Positions 46,661-59,782 of a stretch of DNA of 64,000 bases are shown here, one piece after another. The translations under genes were made by a program, and so were the position numbers. The first letter of the stretch is position 1; the number at the start of each line of letters is the position of its first letter. A model generated the notes under the pieces. It ran no database searches, was not told the DNA's origin, and worked only from the letters and a program-made list of their open reading frames with translations. Origin of the DNA: Limnohabitans sp. Jir72 (GTDB lineage: Bacteria > Pseudomonadota > Gammaproteobacteria > Burkholderiales > Burkholderiaceae_C); assembly GCF_003063575.1 (NCBI RefSeq), contig NZ_NESC01000006.1:186001-250000 (forward strand), read 5' to 3'.

Positions 46661-47575
46661 TCAGGACTTTTTCAGTGCCAAAGCCTGCTCGTACAGCGCG
46701 TTTTTCGATTCGCCCGTGATCTCGGCCGCCAACTTCACGGCGGTTTTCAAGGGCAGCTCGGGCAGCAGCAATTGCAGCACCCGCAAGCCTTCGCCCGCCG
46801 TTTCGGCCACGGGCGCATCGTGCAGCACCAAGGCAAATTCGCCGCGCAGGCGTTCGGGTTTCTCCGCCAACCAAGCAGCGAAGTTTTGTGCGGCCACGGT
46901 TTCGATTTGTTCAAACTGCTTGGTCAACTCGCGCCCGATGGTCACGCGCCGCTGGCCCAACACCGCCAGGGCTTGGGCCAGGGCCTCTATGCGGTGGGGC
47001 GCTTCGAGCAGCACCACAGCGCGGGTTTCTTGCGCCAGTGCCTGCACAGCTTGCTGGCGCTCGCCTGCTTTGCTGGACAAAAAGCCGGTGAAGACAAAGC
47101 CCTGCTCGCCCGTCATGCCCGAGGCGCTGAGCACCGTGATCACGCTGCTGGCGCCGGGCAGGGGCAACACGCGGTAACCGGCCTGGCGTACCGCGGCGGC
47201 CAGGCGCGCTCCGGGGTCGCTGATGGCGGGGGTGCCTGCATCGCTCACATAAGCCACGCGCTCGCCCTGGGCCAGGCGGGCGATCACGGCTTGCGCTGCT
47301 TCGGCTTCGTTGTGCTGGTGCACGGCCAGCAGTTGGGCGCCCGGGCGGTCAATCCCGTAGGCGCGCAGCATCTGCTGGGTGTGGCGGGTGTCTTCGCAGG
47401 CGATGACGTCGACCTTTTGTAGCACATGCAAGGCGCGCAGGCTGATGTCGGCCAGGTTGCCAATCGGGGTGGCCACGACATACAGTGTGCTGGCCGGGTG
47501 GTTTTGCTGTCCGGCGGCGTCATTCGCGGCGGCAAGGGCTGGGGCGAAAGACGCAGACAAGGGAGACGGAGTCAA
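46661..47575 (-). CDS. rsmI: 16S rRNA (cytidine(1402)-2'-O)-methyltransferase
   Basis: 'LYVVATPIGNLADISLRALHVLQKVDVIACEDTRHTQQML', 'VSDAGTPAISDPGARL', 'PGASSVITVLSASGM'. TTG start. Confidence 0.93.
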   Translation of the reverse strand: MTPSPLSASFAPALAAANDAAGQQNHPASTLYVVATPIGNLADISLRALHVLQKVDVIACEDTRHTQQMLRAYGIDRPGAQLLAVHQHNEAEAAQAVIARLAQGERVAYVSDAGTPAISDPGARLAAAVRQAGYRVLPLPGASSVITVLSASGMTGEQGFVFTGFLSSKAGERQQAVQALAQETRAVVLLEAPHRIEALAQALAVLGQRRVTIGRELTKQFEQIETVAAQNFAAWLAEKPERLRGEFALVLHDAPVAETAGEGLRVLQLLLPELPLKTAVKLAAEITGESKNALYEQALALKKS

Positions 47576-47964
47576 TGCAATTCCTCAAAAAAGACACGGT
47601 GCGCAGCACCACCACCAAGGCCCGCGGAGATGCGGGCGAAGACGAGGCACTGGCCTATTTGCAAGAACGCGGTTTGCGTCTGCTTCAGCGCAATTATCGG
47701 ACCCCTGGCCGAGGGGGCGGTGAAATTGACCTGATCATGCAGACGCCCGACGGCACGGTGGTGTTTGTCGAGGTGCGCAAACGCAGCCGCAATGATTTCG
47801 GCGGTGCGGCGGCCAGCGTGAGTTTTCAAAAGCAAAGGCGCATCGTGTTTGCGGCAAACCATTACCTGCTGCGCTGGCGGCGATTGCCGCCGACCCGCTT
47901 TGATGTGGTCACGATTGAGGCACAAGGACCTCAGTGGTTGCCAGCAGCCTTCGACGCCGCTTGA
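47575..47964 (+). CDS. yraN: YraN family (UPF0102) protein, predicted endonuclease fold
   Basis: 'GDAGEDEALAYLQERGLRLLQRNYRTPGRGGGEIDLIMQTPDGTVVFVEVRKRS'. Confidence 0.92.
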   Translation: MQFLKKDTVRSTTTKARGDAGEDEALAYLQERGLRLLQRNYRTPGRGGGEIDLIMQTPDGTVVFVEVRKRSRNDFGGAAASVSFQKQRRIVFAANHYLLRWRRLPPTRFDVVTIEAQGPQWLPAAFDAA

Positions 47965-48040
47965 ATGACGTACGGCAAGTCACCAAAAATCAGGGGAAAT
48001 GCCCCGGTGAAGTGTGGAGGGGCGGTTATCATCCCCAGCC

Positions 48041-48625
48041 ATGTTAGACCAGCGCATTCAACAGCATTTCATCGACAGTGCCGACCTGCACTACCAAGTG
48101 GCCGAGGCTTTGGCCAAGCCGGTGGATGCGGCCGTCCAGGCGGTGCTCGCTTGCGTGACCGGCGGCGGCAAAGTGCTCACTGCCGGCATGGGCGCTTCGT
48201 CGGCCATGGCCCAGTACTTGGCCTTGTTGTTGGTGGGGGGGTTTGAGCGCAGTCGCCCAGGCCTGGCAGCCATGGCCCTGGCCTCGGATGGGTTGATGGC
48301 TTCAGCCTGGCCAGATGGCAGGGCCTTGGCGCTTCAAGTGCGTGCTTTGGGGCAGACCGGCGATGTGCTGGTGCTGATCAGCGCCGATGGTGAAGAGGGT
48401 GCCTTGGTCGAGGCCGTGCAAGCGGCCCATGAGCGCGAGATGACCGTGCTGGCTTTGACGGGCCAAAACGGCGGCGGTTTGGGCCGCCAATTGCGTGAGA
48501 CCGATGTGCACGTGTGCGTGCCCCACGATCGGGTGGCGCGAATTCGCGAAGTGCAGCACCTGGTGCTGCACTGTTTGTGCGATGCAATAGACACCCAGTT
48601 GTTGGGTGAACAGGAGCCTGTTTAA
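48041..48625 (+). CDS. diaA: SIS-domain protein (DiaA/GmhA-like)
   Basis: 'MLDQRIQQHFIDSADLHYQVAEALAKPVDAAVQAVLACVTGGGKVLTAGMGASSAMAQYLA'; synteny with rsmI-yraN-diaA-dolP. Confidence 0.82.
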   Translation: MLDQRIQQHFIDSADLHYQVAEALAKPVDAAVQAVLACVTGGGKVLTAGMGASSAMAQYLALLLVGGFERSRPGLAAMALASDGLMASAWPDGRALALQVRALGQTGDVLVLISADGEEGALVEAVQAAHEREMTVLALTGQNGGGLGRQLRETDVHVCVPHDRVARIREVQHLVLHCLCDAIDTQLLGEQEPV

Positions 48626-49252
48626 ATGAAACGCAATTTGCAATCGCTGGTCTTGACCAGCACTTTGGCTGTAGTGGCCCTGTCGGGCTTGCCCGCATGC
48701 GCCCCCTTGTTGGTGGGCGGCGCGGTCATGACAGGTGTGGTGGCCACGGACCGCCGCACCACCGGCTCGCAAGTCGAGGACGAAGGCATCGAGATCAAGG
48801 TGGCCAGCGCCGTTCGCCAAGAGTTGGGTGACAGCGTGCATTTGAACGTGACCAGTTACAACAAGCGCGTGTTGATGTCGGGTGAAGTTCGAACGCAAGC
48901 CCTCAAGCAGCGTGCAGAGAAGTTGGCTCAAAGCCAGGAGAATGTGGGCGAAGTCATCAACGATCTGGCGGTGACTTTGCCCAGCAGCCTGGCTCAGCGC
49001 TCCAAAGACACCATCATCACAGGGCAGGTGAAGGCTGCATTTCTGGATGCCAAAGACTTGCAGGTCAACACCCTCAAGGTGGTCACTGAGCGAGGCATTG
49101 TCTATTTGATGGGGCGCGTGACTCCTCGTGAGGCCAAGCGTGCCACGGATGTTGCCCGCACAATTGGTGGCGTGACCAAAGTGGTCCGTGTGTTTGAGGA
49201 AATATCAGAAGCTGAACTTCAGCGCTTGAGTCGAGCAACGCAGTCTCAATGA
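48626..49252 (+). CDS. dolP: BON-domain outer-membrane lipoprotein (DolP/YraP-like)
   Basis: Lipobox-like 'LSGLPACAPLLVGGAVMTGVVATDRRTTGSQVEDEGIEIK', two BON domains 'LMSGEVRTQALKQRAEKLAQ...' and 'GRVTPREAKRATDVARTIGGVTKVVRVFE'. Confidence 0.85.
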   Translation: MKRNLQSLVLTSTLAVVALSGLPACAPLLVGGAVMTGVVATDRRTTGSQVEDEGIEIKVASAVRQELGDSVHLNVTSYNKRVLMSGEVRTQALKQRAEKLAQSQENVGEVINDLAVTLPSSLAQRSKDTIITGQVKAAFLDAKDLQVNTLKVVTERGIVYLMGRVTPREAKRATDVARTIGGVTKVVRVFEEISEAELQRLSRATQSQ

Positions 49253-49295
49253 CCGGTAGGTCATGAAAATCCGAATCTCGAGTTGAATAGAAGTT

Positions 49296-49330
49296 GACTG
49301 CTGTCAGCAGCGCTGCTGCTGACAGCAGTC
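49296..49330. terminator. Perfect 16-bp hairpin between convergent dolP-like and argG genes (candidate bidirectional terminator)
   Basis: GACTGCTGTCAGCAGC-GCT-GCTGCTGACAGCAGTC; sits between the two stop codons; no clear U-tract. Confidence 0.55.
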
Positions 49331-49335
49331 CGTCA

Positions 49336-51001
<1,666 letters not shown>

Positions 51002-51036
51002 GGTGTGTATCGGGTAGAACGAGTCTGAAAATGAAA

Positions 51037-51058
51037 CAGGGGCCTGATGCGGCCCCTG
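51037..51058 (-). terminator. Intrinsic terminator for the minus-strand glycine-zipper gene
   Basis: CAGGGGCC-TGATGC-GGCCCCTG; on the minus strand followed by TTTCATTTTC. Confidence 0.6.
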
Positions 51059-51122
51059 CTTGGCGGGTCAAACGATCAACCCGAGATTTTAGGTCAGATG
51101 AGATCGGACTCATCTGAGCCCA

Positions 51123-51755
51123 TTAACGCCAGTGGCCGTGACGGTAGCCACCGCCCCAGCCCCACCCGAAATTGAGGTTGGTGTAAATGGGCGGGTAACT
51201 GCGGTAGACGGGCGCTGGTAGATAGACCACAGCAGGCTGGGTCATCACGGTCTGGGCGGGCATGACCACAGTGGACGAGGGTACGGTCGCTTGGGTCATG
51301 CCCATCGGGCTGACTTGCAATTGGATGGTCGGACCGGGGTCTTGAGGCAATTGCACGGTGAATTGTTTTCCAGCGTATTCATAAACCACGTTGTAGCCGA
51401 CCAGACGGTTTTCCATGAAGTTCTGGGTGGTGCAGCTGGTTTGGTTTTGTACTTGGCTGCCGGGGTTTTCGACCCGATCGCCCATGATGGAGCCGCCCAC
51501 CACCCCGACCATGGTGGCCAGGGCTTGACCTGAACCGCCGCCAATCTGACTGCCCAGGGCACCGCCCGCGATAGCGCCCATCAAGGCTCCCGCACCCGAT
51601 GTGGGGTTTTGCACCATCACTGGGGTTTGGCTACAGGTTTGGCGAGGCACGGCGACTTGTTGGTAAACGGCAGCGCGTGAAATCACTTGCCCGACTTCCT
51701 GGGCTTGGACCAGGCTGGCCGTGGCCAACAAAAGTGTGGTTACCAATGTTTTCAT
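51123..51755 (-). CDS. Glycine-zipper 2TM domain protein
   Basis: Signal peptide; 'GALMGAIAGGALGSQIGGGSGQALATMVGVVGGSIMGDRVE'. Confidence 0.85.
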   Translation of the reverse strand: MKTLVTTLLLATASLVQAQEVGQVISRAAVYQQVAVPRQTCSQTPVMVQNPTSGAGALMGAIAGGALGSQIGGGSGQALATMVGVVGGSIMGDRVENPGSQVQNQTSCTTQNFMENRLVGYNVVYEYAGKQFTVQLPQDPGPTIQLQVSPMGMTQATVPSSTVVMPAQTVMTQPAVVYLPAPVYRSYPPIYTNLNFGWGWGGGYRHGHWR

Positions 51756-51863
51756 GGTGCATCTCTCTGTCAAATCGTGGATGACGAGTTTAGCGGGGGA
51801 CAAGGCGCTTGTGCATTGCTGGCAAGTAAAGTTGCCTCAAGCCCCATCCCGGCGCTTGAGGCA

Positions 51864-52208
51864 TCAAGCAGGCCATTGCTCAGGCGTGAACCCGACGGTG
51901 ATTTTCCCCGAGGGCCAGGCGATCACCGGCCGCTTGATGGTGCTGGCGTGCTCCAGCATGACGGCTTTGGCGCTGGCGGCATCGGTCACGTTCGCTTGCA
52001 CGGCGGCGTCGAGCTTGCGCCAAGTGGTGCCTTTGCGGTTGAGCACGGTTTCCCAGCCGCAAGCGGCCATCCAGGCGTCCAATGCATCGGCAGGCACGCC
52101 TTGCTTCTTGAAATCGTGGAATGAGGGGTTCATGCCTTGGCCGCTCAGCCAGGCGCGGGCTTTTTTGACGCTGTCGCAATTCGGAATGCCGTAAACAATG
52201 AGGTTCAT
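51864..52208 (-). CDS. ArsC/Spx/MgsR-family protein (arsenate reductase-like)
   Basis: 'VYGIPNCDSVKKARAWLSGQGMNPSFHDFKKQGV' and 'RPVIAWPSGKITVGFTPEQW'. Confidence 0.87.
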   Translation of the reverse strand: MNLIVYGIPNCDSVKKARAWLSGQGMNPSFHDFKKQGVPADALDAWMAACGWETVLNRKGTTWRKLDAAVQANVTDAASAKAVMLEHASTIKRPVIAWPSGKITVGFTPEQWPA

Positions 52209-52258
52209 GAGGGATGTAGGTCGGTGAAAGTGTCGGTAGTGGGCGACAATCGCCGCCT

Positions 52259-53548
52259 ATGAAGACTCTACAGGAATGGCTCGACTGGTGCGAGCAACTA
52301 CACCCCGTGGCCATTGACATGGGGCTGGACCGTGTGAAAACCGTCGCCGACCGCATGGCATTGAAGTTCGACTGCCCGGTCATCACCGTGGCTGGCACCA
52401 ACGGTAAAGGGTCGACCTGCGCCATGCTGGAAGCCATCTTGCTGCAGGCCGGTTACCGCACGGGCGTTTATACCTCGCCGCATTTGGTGCATTTTGAAGA
52501 GCGTTGCCGTGTGCATGGTGAGTCGGCCAGTGCCGAGCAGTTTGCGCAGGCTTTTGCCGCCGTCGAGGCGGTTCGTGGCGATGTGAGCCTGACCTATTTC
52601 GAGTTCAGCACCCTGGCCATCCTGCACCTGATGGCCCAGTCGAATCTGGATGTGGCCATTTTGGAAGTGGGTTTGGGCGGCCGTCTGGATGCCGTCAACA
52701 TCATCGACGCCGACTGTGCTGTGATCACCAGCATCGACATCGACCACACCGCCATTTTGGGCAAGGACCGCGAGAGTATCGGTTTAGAAAAGGCTGGCAT
52801 CATGCGCGCCGGCCGTCCTGTCATCGTGAGTGACCCCGTGCCACCGCAAACTGTGATCGACCATGCCGTAGCCATCGGCGCAGACCTGTGGCGTTTCGGC
52901 CAGGACTTCAATTTTTCAGGCGACAAGCTGCAGTGGGCTTGGGCGGGCCGGGGGCGCCGCTATGCCGGCATGGCTTACCCGGCTTTGCGCGGGGCCAACC
53001 AGCTGGTCAACGCCTCGGGCGTGCTGGCGGCACTCGACGCTTTGCGCCCACGCATTCCGGTGACGGCGCAAGCGGTGCGCAATGGTCTGGCCTTGGTTGA
53101 GCTGCCCGGCCGTTTCCAGATCGTTCCGGGCGAGCCTGTTTTGGTGCTGGATGTGGCGCACAATCCGCATTCGGTGGCGGCTTTGGCCGAGAACCTCGAT
53201 GCCATGGGCTTTTACCCCACCACCCATGCGGTGCTGGGGGCCATGTCCGACAAGGACTTGCTGCCCATGCTGCAGCGGGTCAACCCCTTGATTGACCGCT
53301 GGTATTTCACCGATTTGCCCACTCCCAGGGGGGCCAAAGCGGTCGATTTGCAGCAGGCGTGGACTGCGCAAAATATCCGCCATGATGTGGCGTCGAGTGT
53401 TCATCCCGACCCCATGAGTGCTTTGCAGGCGGCCATCAATGCGGCAGACCCGACTGATAGAATTGTTGTCTTTGGCTCGTTCTACACCGTGGGCGGTGTG
53501 CTGCAAAACGGCACCCCGCGCCTGCAAGCCAAACACCTCAGTTCCTGA
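52259..53548 (+). CDS. folC: Bifunctional folylpolyglutamate/dihydrofolate synthase
   Basis: 'PVITVAGTNGKGSTCAMLEAILLQAGYRTGVYTSPHLVHFEERC', 'DVAILEVGLGGRLDAVN', 'VLDVAHNPHS'. Confidence 0.95.
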   Translation: MKTLQEWLDWCEQLHPVAIDMGLDRVKTVADRMALKFDCPVITVAGTNGKGSTCAMLEAILLQAGYRTGVYTSPHLVHFEERCRVHGESASAEQFAQAFAAVEAVRGDVSLTYFEFSTLAILHLMAQSNLDVAILEVGLGGRLDAVNIIDADCAVITSIDIDHTAILGKDRESIGLEKAGIMRAGRPVIVSDPVPPQTVIDHAVAIGADLWRFGQDFNFSGDKLQWAWAGRGRRYAGMAYPALRGANQLVNASGVLAALDALRPRIPVTAQAVRNGLALVELPGRFQIVPGEPVLVLDVAHNPHSVAALAENLDAMGFYPTTHAVLGAMSDKDLLPMLQRVNPLIDRWYFTDLPTPRGAKAVDLQQAWTAQNIRHDVASSVHPDPMSALQAAINAADPTDRIVVFGSFYTVGGVLQNGTPRLQAKHLSS

Positions 53549-53557
53549 GCACCCGCC

Positions 53558-54316
53558 ATGGCTTTTTTCAAGTTCCGTTTTACCGGTGATCACGCTGCTG
53601 ATGAAGCTGTGGCGTCGGCGGCCAATCAAAATCTCGAAGTTGTGCGTCGCAGAGCACGGCATCGTTTGATTGGGGCTGTGGTTTTGGTATTGATCGCTGT
53701 TGTAGGTTTTCCACTGGTTTTTGATACTCAACCTCGCCCTGTGGCGGTGGATACACCTATCGTGATTCCGGATCGTCAGGCGGTGATGCCTTTGACATCT
53801 CCTGCTGCCGTACCTGCAGCGCAGGCACCGGCCAATCCTTTGAAAACAACGCCGCAAGAATTATCAACGCGGGCGGCTTTGGATCCCAGCGAGGAAGTTG
53901 TGACGGCACCGGCCAGTGCCCACCCTAATGCTGTTGTCAATGAAGCCAATTTCAAGCCGGAAGCACCCATAGAAAAGCCAAAAGAAAAACAGACCGAGAA
54001 AGCCAAGGAAAAGGTGTTGGAGATTCACAGCAAAGACGATGGTGGTAAAGCCAAAGCTTTGCTGGAAGGCAAGGCGGCCTCTTCTGAGCGCTTGATCATT
54101 CAAGTCGGGGCATTCACGGATGTCAACAAAGTGCGCGATGTCCGTCGCAAACTGGAAGATGCTGGTTTGAAAACCTACACACAGATTGTGGACGGTAAGG
54201 ATGGCAAGCCCACCACGCGGGTTCGCTTGGGGCCATACGATAGCCGCGATGAGGTCGAAAAAGTGCTTGCACGCATCCGCAAGCTGAATTTGTCACCTGC
54301 CGTGTTGAAGATTTGA
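53558..54316 (+). CDS. SPOR-domain protein
   Basis: Single TM 'HRLIGAVVLVLIAVVGFPLVFDTQ', C-terminal SPOR 'LIIQVGAFTDVNKVRDVRRKLEDAGLKTYTQIVDGKDGKPTTRVRLGPY'. Confidence 0.9.
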   Translation: MAFFKFRFTGDHAADEAVASAANQNLEVVRRRARHRLIGAVVLVLIAVVGFPLVFDTQPRPVAVDTPIVIPDRQAVMPLTSPAAVPAAQAPANPLKTTPQELSTRAALDPSEEVVTAPASAHPNAVVNEANFKPEAPIEKPKEKQTEKAKEKVLEIHSKDDGGKAKALLEGKAASSERLIIQVGAFTDVNKVRDVRRKLEDAGLKTYTQIVDGKDGKPTTRVRLGPYDSRDEVEKVLARIRKLNLSPAVLKI

Positions 54317-54317
54317 G

Positions 54318-54812
54318 ATGACGCTCTCCATCATTGACTGGTTGTTGCTGGGGGTGTTATGCGCATCCATGCTCGTCGGTTTGTGGCGCGGTTTGGTTTA
54401 TGAAGTGCTGTCATTGTCTGGTTGGGTGTTTGCATTCTTTCTTGCCCAGTGGTTGGCGACCGATGTGATTGTCTGGATTCCATTTGTGCAAGGTGCTGCA
54501 GCATCGGTTCAATATGCGGCGGCTTACGTGGTGGTATTTGTGGCCGTATTGTTTGCTTCGGCCTTGCTGTCATGGCTGGTCAAGAAATTGGTCGAGTCGG
54601 TGGGTTTGCGTCCTGTGGACCGTGCATTGGGTGGCGCTTTTGGCTTGGCTCGTGGTCTGGTGCTGTTGTTGGCGATGACCGTGGTTTTTCAGTTGACAGG
54701 CCTGTCTAGGAGCGACTGGTGGAAAAACGCCAAGGGGCCAGTCTTTCTGGACATGACAGTTCTGGGGCTGAAGCCTTTGATGCCTGAGTCCATTGTGAGA
54801 TTTTTGCCTTGA
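54318..54812 (+). CDS. cvpA: CvpA family protein
   Basis: 'IIDWLLLGVLCASMLVGLWRGLVYEVLSLSGWVFAFFLAQ'; directly upstream of purF. Confidence 0.9.
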   Translation: MTLSIIDWLLLGVLCASMLVGLWRGLVYEVLSLSGWVFAFFLAQWLATDVIVWIPFVQGAAASVQYAAAYVVVFVAVLFASALLSWLVKKLVESVGLRPVDRALGGAFGLARGLVLLLAMTVVFQLTGLSRSDWWKNAKGPVFLDMTVLGLKPLMPESIVRFLP

Positions 54813-54850
54813 CGCTGATCGGGCCATTTTAATTTTTAACGGAAATACTT

Positions 54851-56371
<1,521 letters not shown>

Positions 56372-56379
56372 GGTGAGAC

Positions 56380-57591
56380 ATGGTTGACCGTTCGCAATTT
56401 GACGATTTGCATCTGGAAACCTTGGCCGTGCGTGCCGCCGTGCCGCCCAGCCAGTATGGCGAAAACTCCGAAGCCCTGTACCTGACCAGTGGTTATGTGC
56501 AGCCCTCGGCCGAAGCCTCGGCACGTCGCTTCGCCGGTGAAGAAGAGGGCTACACCTATGGTCGCTCGGGCAACCCGACGGTCAGCAGTTTCGAGATGCG
56601 TTTGGCGGCGCTGGAAGGCACGGAGGCCTGCCTGGCCACTTCGTCAGGCATGTCGTCTGTGATGCTGATGTTGTTCAGCTTGCTCAAGTCGGGCGACCAC
56701 GTGGTCTATTCGCAGTCGATGTTCGGCTCGACCATCAAGTTGATCGGCTCCGAGTTCGCGCGTTTTGGCGTGGAGTCCACCACCGTGCCGCAAACCGACC
56801 TGGCGGCCTGGAAAGCGGCGATCCGTCCCAACACCAAAATCCTGTTTGCCGAGACTCCAACCAATCCGCTGACCGAGGTGTGTGACATTGCTGCCTTGGC
56901 CGATCTGGCGCACAACGCGGGCGCCCTGCTGGCTGTGGACAACTGCTTTGCCACGCCCATCTTGCAGCGCCCAGTGGCCATGGGGGCGGACATCATCATG
57001 CACTCGGGCACCAAGTACCTCGATGGCCAGGGCCGTGTCATGGCCGGTGCTTTGTGCGCGAGCGACAAGATGGTCAGGGAAAAGTTTCTGCCCGTCATGA
57101 AAAACGGTGGCATGGTGTTGTCGCCCTTCAATGCTTGGGTGGTGCTCAAAGGGCTGGAGACGCTGGACATCCGCATGCGGGCACAAAGCGCCCGCGCGCA
57201 TGAGATGGCCCTTTGGCTTGAGCGTCACCCTGCTGTGGCGCGTGTCTATTACCCTGGCTTAGAAAGCCATCCGCAGTACGCTTTGTCGATGCAGCAGATG
57301 TCGGGCATGGGCGGTGCGGTGCTGTCCTTTGATGTGAAAGCGGGTGACCCGCAAACAGCCCGTGCACGGGCCTTCCATGTGCTCGACAGTTTGAAAACCC
57401 TGTCGCTGTGCACCAACCTGGGCGACACCAAAACGTTGCTCACGCACCCGGCCAGCACTTCGCACGGCAAGCTCAGCGAAGACCAGCGCCAGGCCGCGGG
57501 CATCACGCAGGGCTTGATCCGCATGGCGGTGGGCTTGGAGCATGTGGCCGACATGCAGGCCGATCTGGCCCGAGGCCTCGAAACCCTTTGA
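56380..57591 (+). CDS. metZ: O-succinylhomoserine sulfhydrylase
   Basis: PLP Cys/Met metabolism family: 'YTYGRSGNPTVSSFEMRLAALEGTEACLATSSGMSS', 'IIMHSGTKYLDGQGRVMAGALCA'. Confidence 0.9.
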   Translation: MVDRSQFDDLHLETLAVRAAVPPSQYGENSEALYLTSGYVQPSAEASARRFAGEEEGYTYGRSGNPTVSSFEMRLAALEGTEACLATSSGMSSVMLMLFSLLKSGDHVVYSQSMFGSTIKLIGSEFARFGVESTTVPQTDLAAWKAAIRPNTKILFAETPTNPLTEVCDIAALADLAHNAGALLAVDNCFATPILQRPVAMGADIIMHSGTKYLDGQGRVMAGALCASDKMVREKFLPVMKNGGMVLSPFNAWVVLKGLETLDIRMRAQSARAHEMALWLERHPAVARVYYPGLESHPQYALSMQQMSGMGGAVLSFDVKAGDPQTARARAFHVLDSLKTLSLCTNLGDTKTLLTHPASTSHGKLSEDQRQAAGITQGLIRMAVGLEHVADMQADLARGLETL

Positions 57592-57601
57592 TGTGTATTC
57601 A

Positions 57602-57620
57602 GGGCCCCGATGGGGCCCTT
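57602..57620 (+). terminator. Short GC hairpin downstream of metZ
   Basis: GGGCCCC-GAT-GGGGCCC followed by TTCTT. Confidence 0.55.
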
Positions 57621-57634
57621 CTTGAGTTGAAACC

Positions 57635-59047
57635 ATGACGAAAATCCGCACCCGCATCGCCCCGTCTCCCACGGGGTTTCTGCATTTGGGCACTGCCCGC
57701 ACCGCTTTGTATTCTTGGGCTTATGCCCGTCACTACGGCGGCGAGTTTGTGCTGCGCATCGAAGACACCGATGTGGCCCGCTCTACGCAGGACTCGGTGG
57801 ACCAAATTCTGGAGTCCATGCACTGGTTGGGCTTGGGCTACGATGAAGGCCCGATTTACCAAATGCAGCGCCTGGCGCGTTATCAGGCGGTGATCGACCA
57901 GATGCTGGCCGCGGGTACGGCCTACCGCTGCTACTGCACGCCCGAAGACCTGGAGGCGATGAAGGCTGCTCAGGAAGCGCGTGGCGAAAAGCGTTTGTAT
58001 GACCGCACCTGGCGTCCCGCACCGGGCAAGGTTTTGCCGCCCATTCCTGCGGGCGTCAAGCCGGTGATCCGCTTTGCCAATCCGGTGGACAGCGTGGTGA
58101 CTTGGGATGACCTGGTCAAAGGCCCGATCAGCATCAGCAACACCGAGATCGATGACCTGATCATCCAGCGTGCGCCTGAAGATGGTGCACCAGTGGGCAC
58201 CTTAGGTGTGCCCACCTACAACTTTGCGGTGGTGATCGACGATTGGGACATGGCCATCAGTCACGTCTTCCGGGGCGATGAGCACATCAACAACACGCCG
58301 TGGCAGATCAACATGTACCGCGCTCTTGGCGCTGAGCTGCCACAGTTCGGTCACCTGCCTGTTATTTTGGGCGATGACGGTCAGAAACTGTCCAAACGTC
58401 GTGGCGCGGTGGCGGTCTCCAACTACGATGAAGCCGGTTACCTGCCTGAAGCCATGAACAATTACCTGGCCCGCCTGGGCTGGAGCCATGGGGATGACGA
58501 ACTGTTCAGCCTCGATCAGATGGTGCAGTGGTTCGACGGCACCCATTTGTCCAAAAGCCCCGCGCAGTGGGATGCGGCCAAATTGGCCTGGGTCAATGCC
58601 CAGCACCTCAAAGGCATGGACGATGCCGCTTTGGCAGTCAAAGTTCAACCCTTCTTGGCCAAGCTCGGCGTGACAGCCGATGAACGCCTGACCGCCATTT
58701 GCGGTTTGTTCAAAGACCGATGCGACACTTTGGTGGTGTTGGCCAAGTGGGTGAGTGCCTTTTATGCAGAAGTTGTGCCCAACCCGGAAGAAAAAGCCCA
58801 GCATGTGACCGACGCGGTCAAACCGGCCTTGGCATTGCTTGCTGAAAAGTTGGCTGTGTGCGCATGGGACAAGGCGTCGATTTCAGCCGCGATCAAGGAC
58901 GTGTTGGCGGCAACGGGCCTCAAAATGCCGCAGATCGCCATGCCGGTGCGTGTGCTGGTAATGGGCACTGCACAGACACCTTCTTTGGATGCTGTACTTT
59001 CTTTGAATAAACGCGAAAAAATTCTCGCCAGTTTGCAAAATGCCTAA
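57635..59047 (+). CDS. gltX: Glutamyl-tRNA synthetase
   Basis: '[26 protein letters not shown]' (HIGH-like HLGT), '[14 protein letters not shown]' (KMSKS-like). Confidence 0.95.
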   Translation: MTKIRTRIAPSPTGFLHLGTARTALYSWAYARHYGGEFVLRIEDTDVARSTQDSVDQILESMHWLGLGYDEGPIYQMQRLARYQAVIDQMLAAGTAYRCYCTPEDLEAMKAAQEARGEKRLYDRTWRPAPGKVLPPIPAGVKPVIRFANPVDSVVTWDDLVKGPISISNTEIDDLIIQRAPEDGAPVGTLGVPTYNFAVVIDDWDMAISHVFRGDEHINNTPWQINMYRALGAELPQFGHLPVILGDDGQKLSKRRGAVAVSNYDEAGYLPEAMNNYLARLGWSHGDDELFSLDQMVQWFDGTHLSKSPAQWDAAKLAWVNAQHLKGMDDAALAVKVQPFLAKLGVTADERLTAICGLFKDRCDTLVVLAKWVSAFYAEVVPNPEEKAQHVTDAVKPALALLAEKLAVCAWDKASISAAIKDVLAATGLKMPQIAMPVRVLVMGTAQTPSLDAVLSLNKREKILASLQNA

Positions 59048-59123
59048 AAACCTGTCTATAATTCAAGTCTCGACACCAACGAGGCATAACAAATAAGCAG
59101 AAACGCTAAAATGTTGTACCAAA

Positions 59124-59199
<76 letters not shown>

Positions 59200-59236
59200 A
59201 AGTGTCGAGAAGATTCGCAAGAATCAGTCCAGGTTA

Positions 59237-59313
59237 TGACCCTATCGTCTAGAGGCCTAGGACATCACCCTTTCACGGTGAGTACCGGGGTTCGAATCCC
59301 CGTAGGGTCGCCA
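59237..59313 (+). tRNA. tRNA-Glu (anticodon TTC)
   Basis: GACCCTATCGTCTAGAGGCCTAGGACATCACCCTTTCACGGTGAGTACCGGGGTTCGAATCCCCGTAGGGTCGCCA; encoded CCA. Confidence 0.95.
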
Positions 59314-59362
59314 AGTTTGTAGCACTTGGCTTCAACACAAGTTGAAGCAAAGCTATCTACCA

Positions 59363-59439
59363 GGAGTGGTAGTTCAGTTGGTTAGAATACCGGCCTGTCA
59401 CGCCGGGGGTCGCGGGTTCGAGTCCCGTCCACTCCGCCA
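59363..59439 (+). tRNA. tRNA-Asp (anticodon GTC)
   Basis: GGAGTGGTAGTTCAGTTGGTTAGAATACCGGCCTGTCACGCCGGGGGTCGCGGGTTCGAGTCCCGTCCACTCCGCCA; encoded CCA. Confidence 0.96.
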
Positions 59440-59446
59440 TAAAGAT

Positions 59447-59484
59447 AAACCCCTGTTAATCTATGATTAACAGGGGTTTTTTCT
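59447..59484 (+). terminator. Intrinsic terminator of the tRNA cluster
   Basis: AAACCCCTGTTAAT-CTATG-ATTAACAGGGGTTT followed by TTTCTT. Confidence 0.9.
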
Positions 59485-59782
59485 TGACGATTTCAGGAAT
59501 TGATCTCGGATGAATTTTTTTCGTATTCAGCGCGTGTTTGAGTCCTACGGTGTCCAGCGACCACAGCACTCACATTTTTCAGGCTGAGGCGGCAGCTCAT
59601 TGCCCACAAGTTTTGCAGAAAGTTGCGTTGCAACTTCGCTCGAGAAACGACAAAGGCTTCGTTCGCAAGATGGCTAAGTGATTGTTTTAGTGGGTGAAGG
59701 CAATGTTTGTGACTGTATCCGTGATAAAAAGGCTTGGCATCGTTGCATGCAAAGTACAAGTACTGAGGCTCGGTACTCACCA

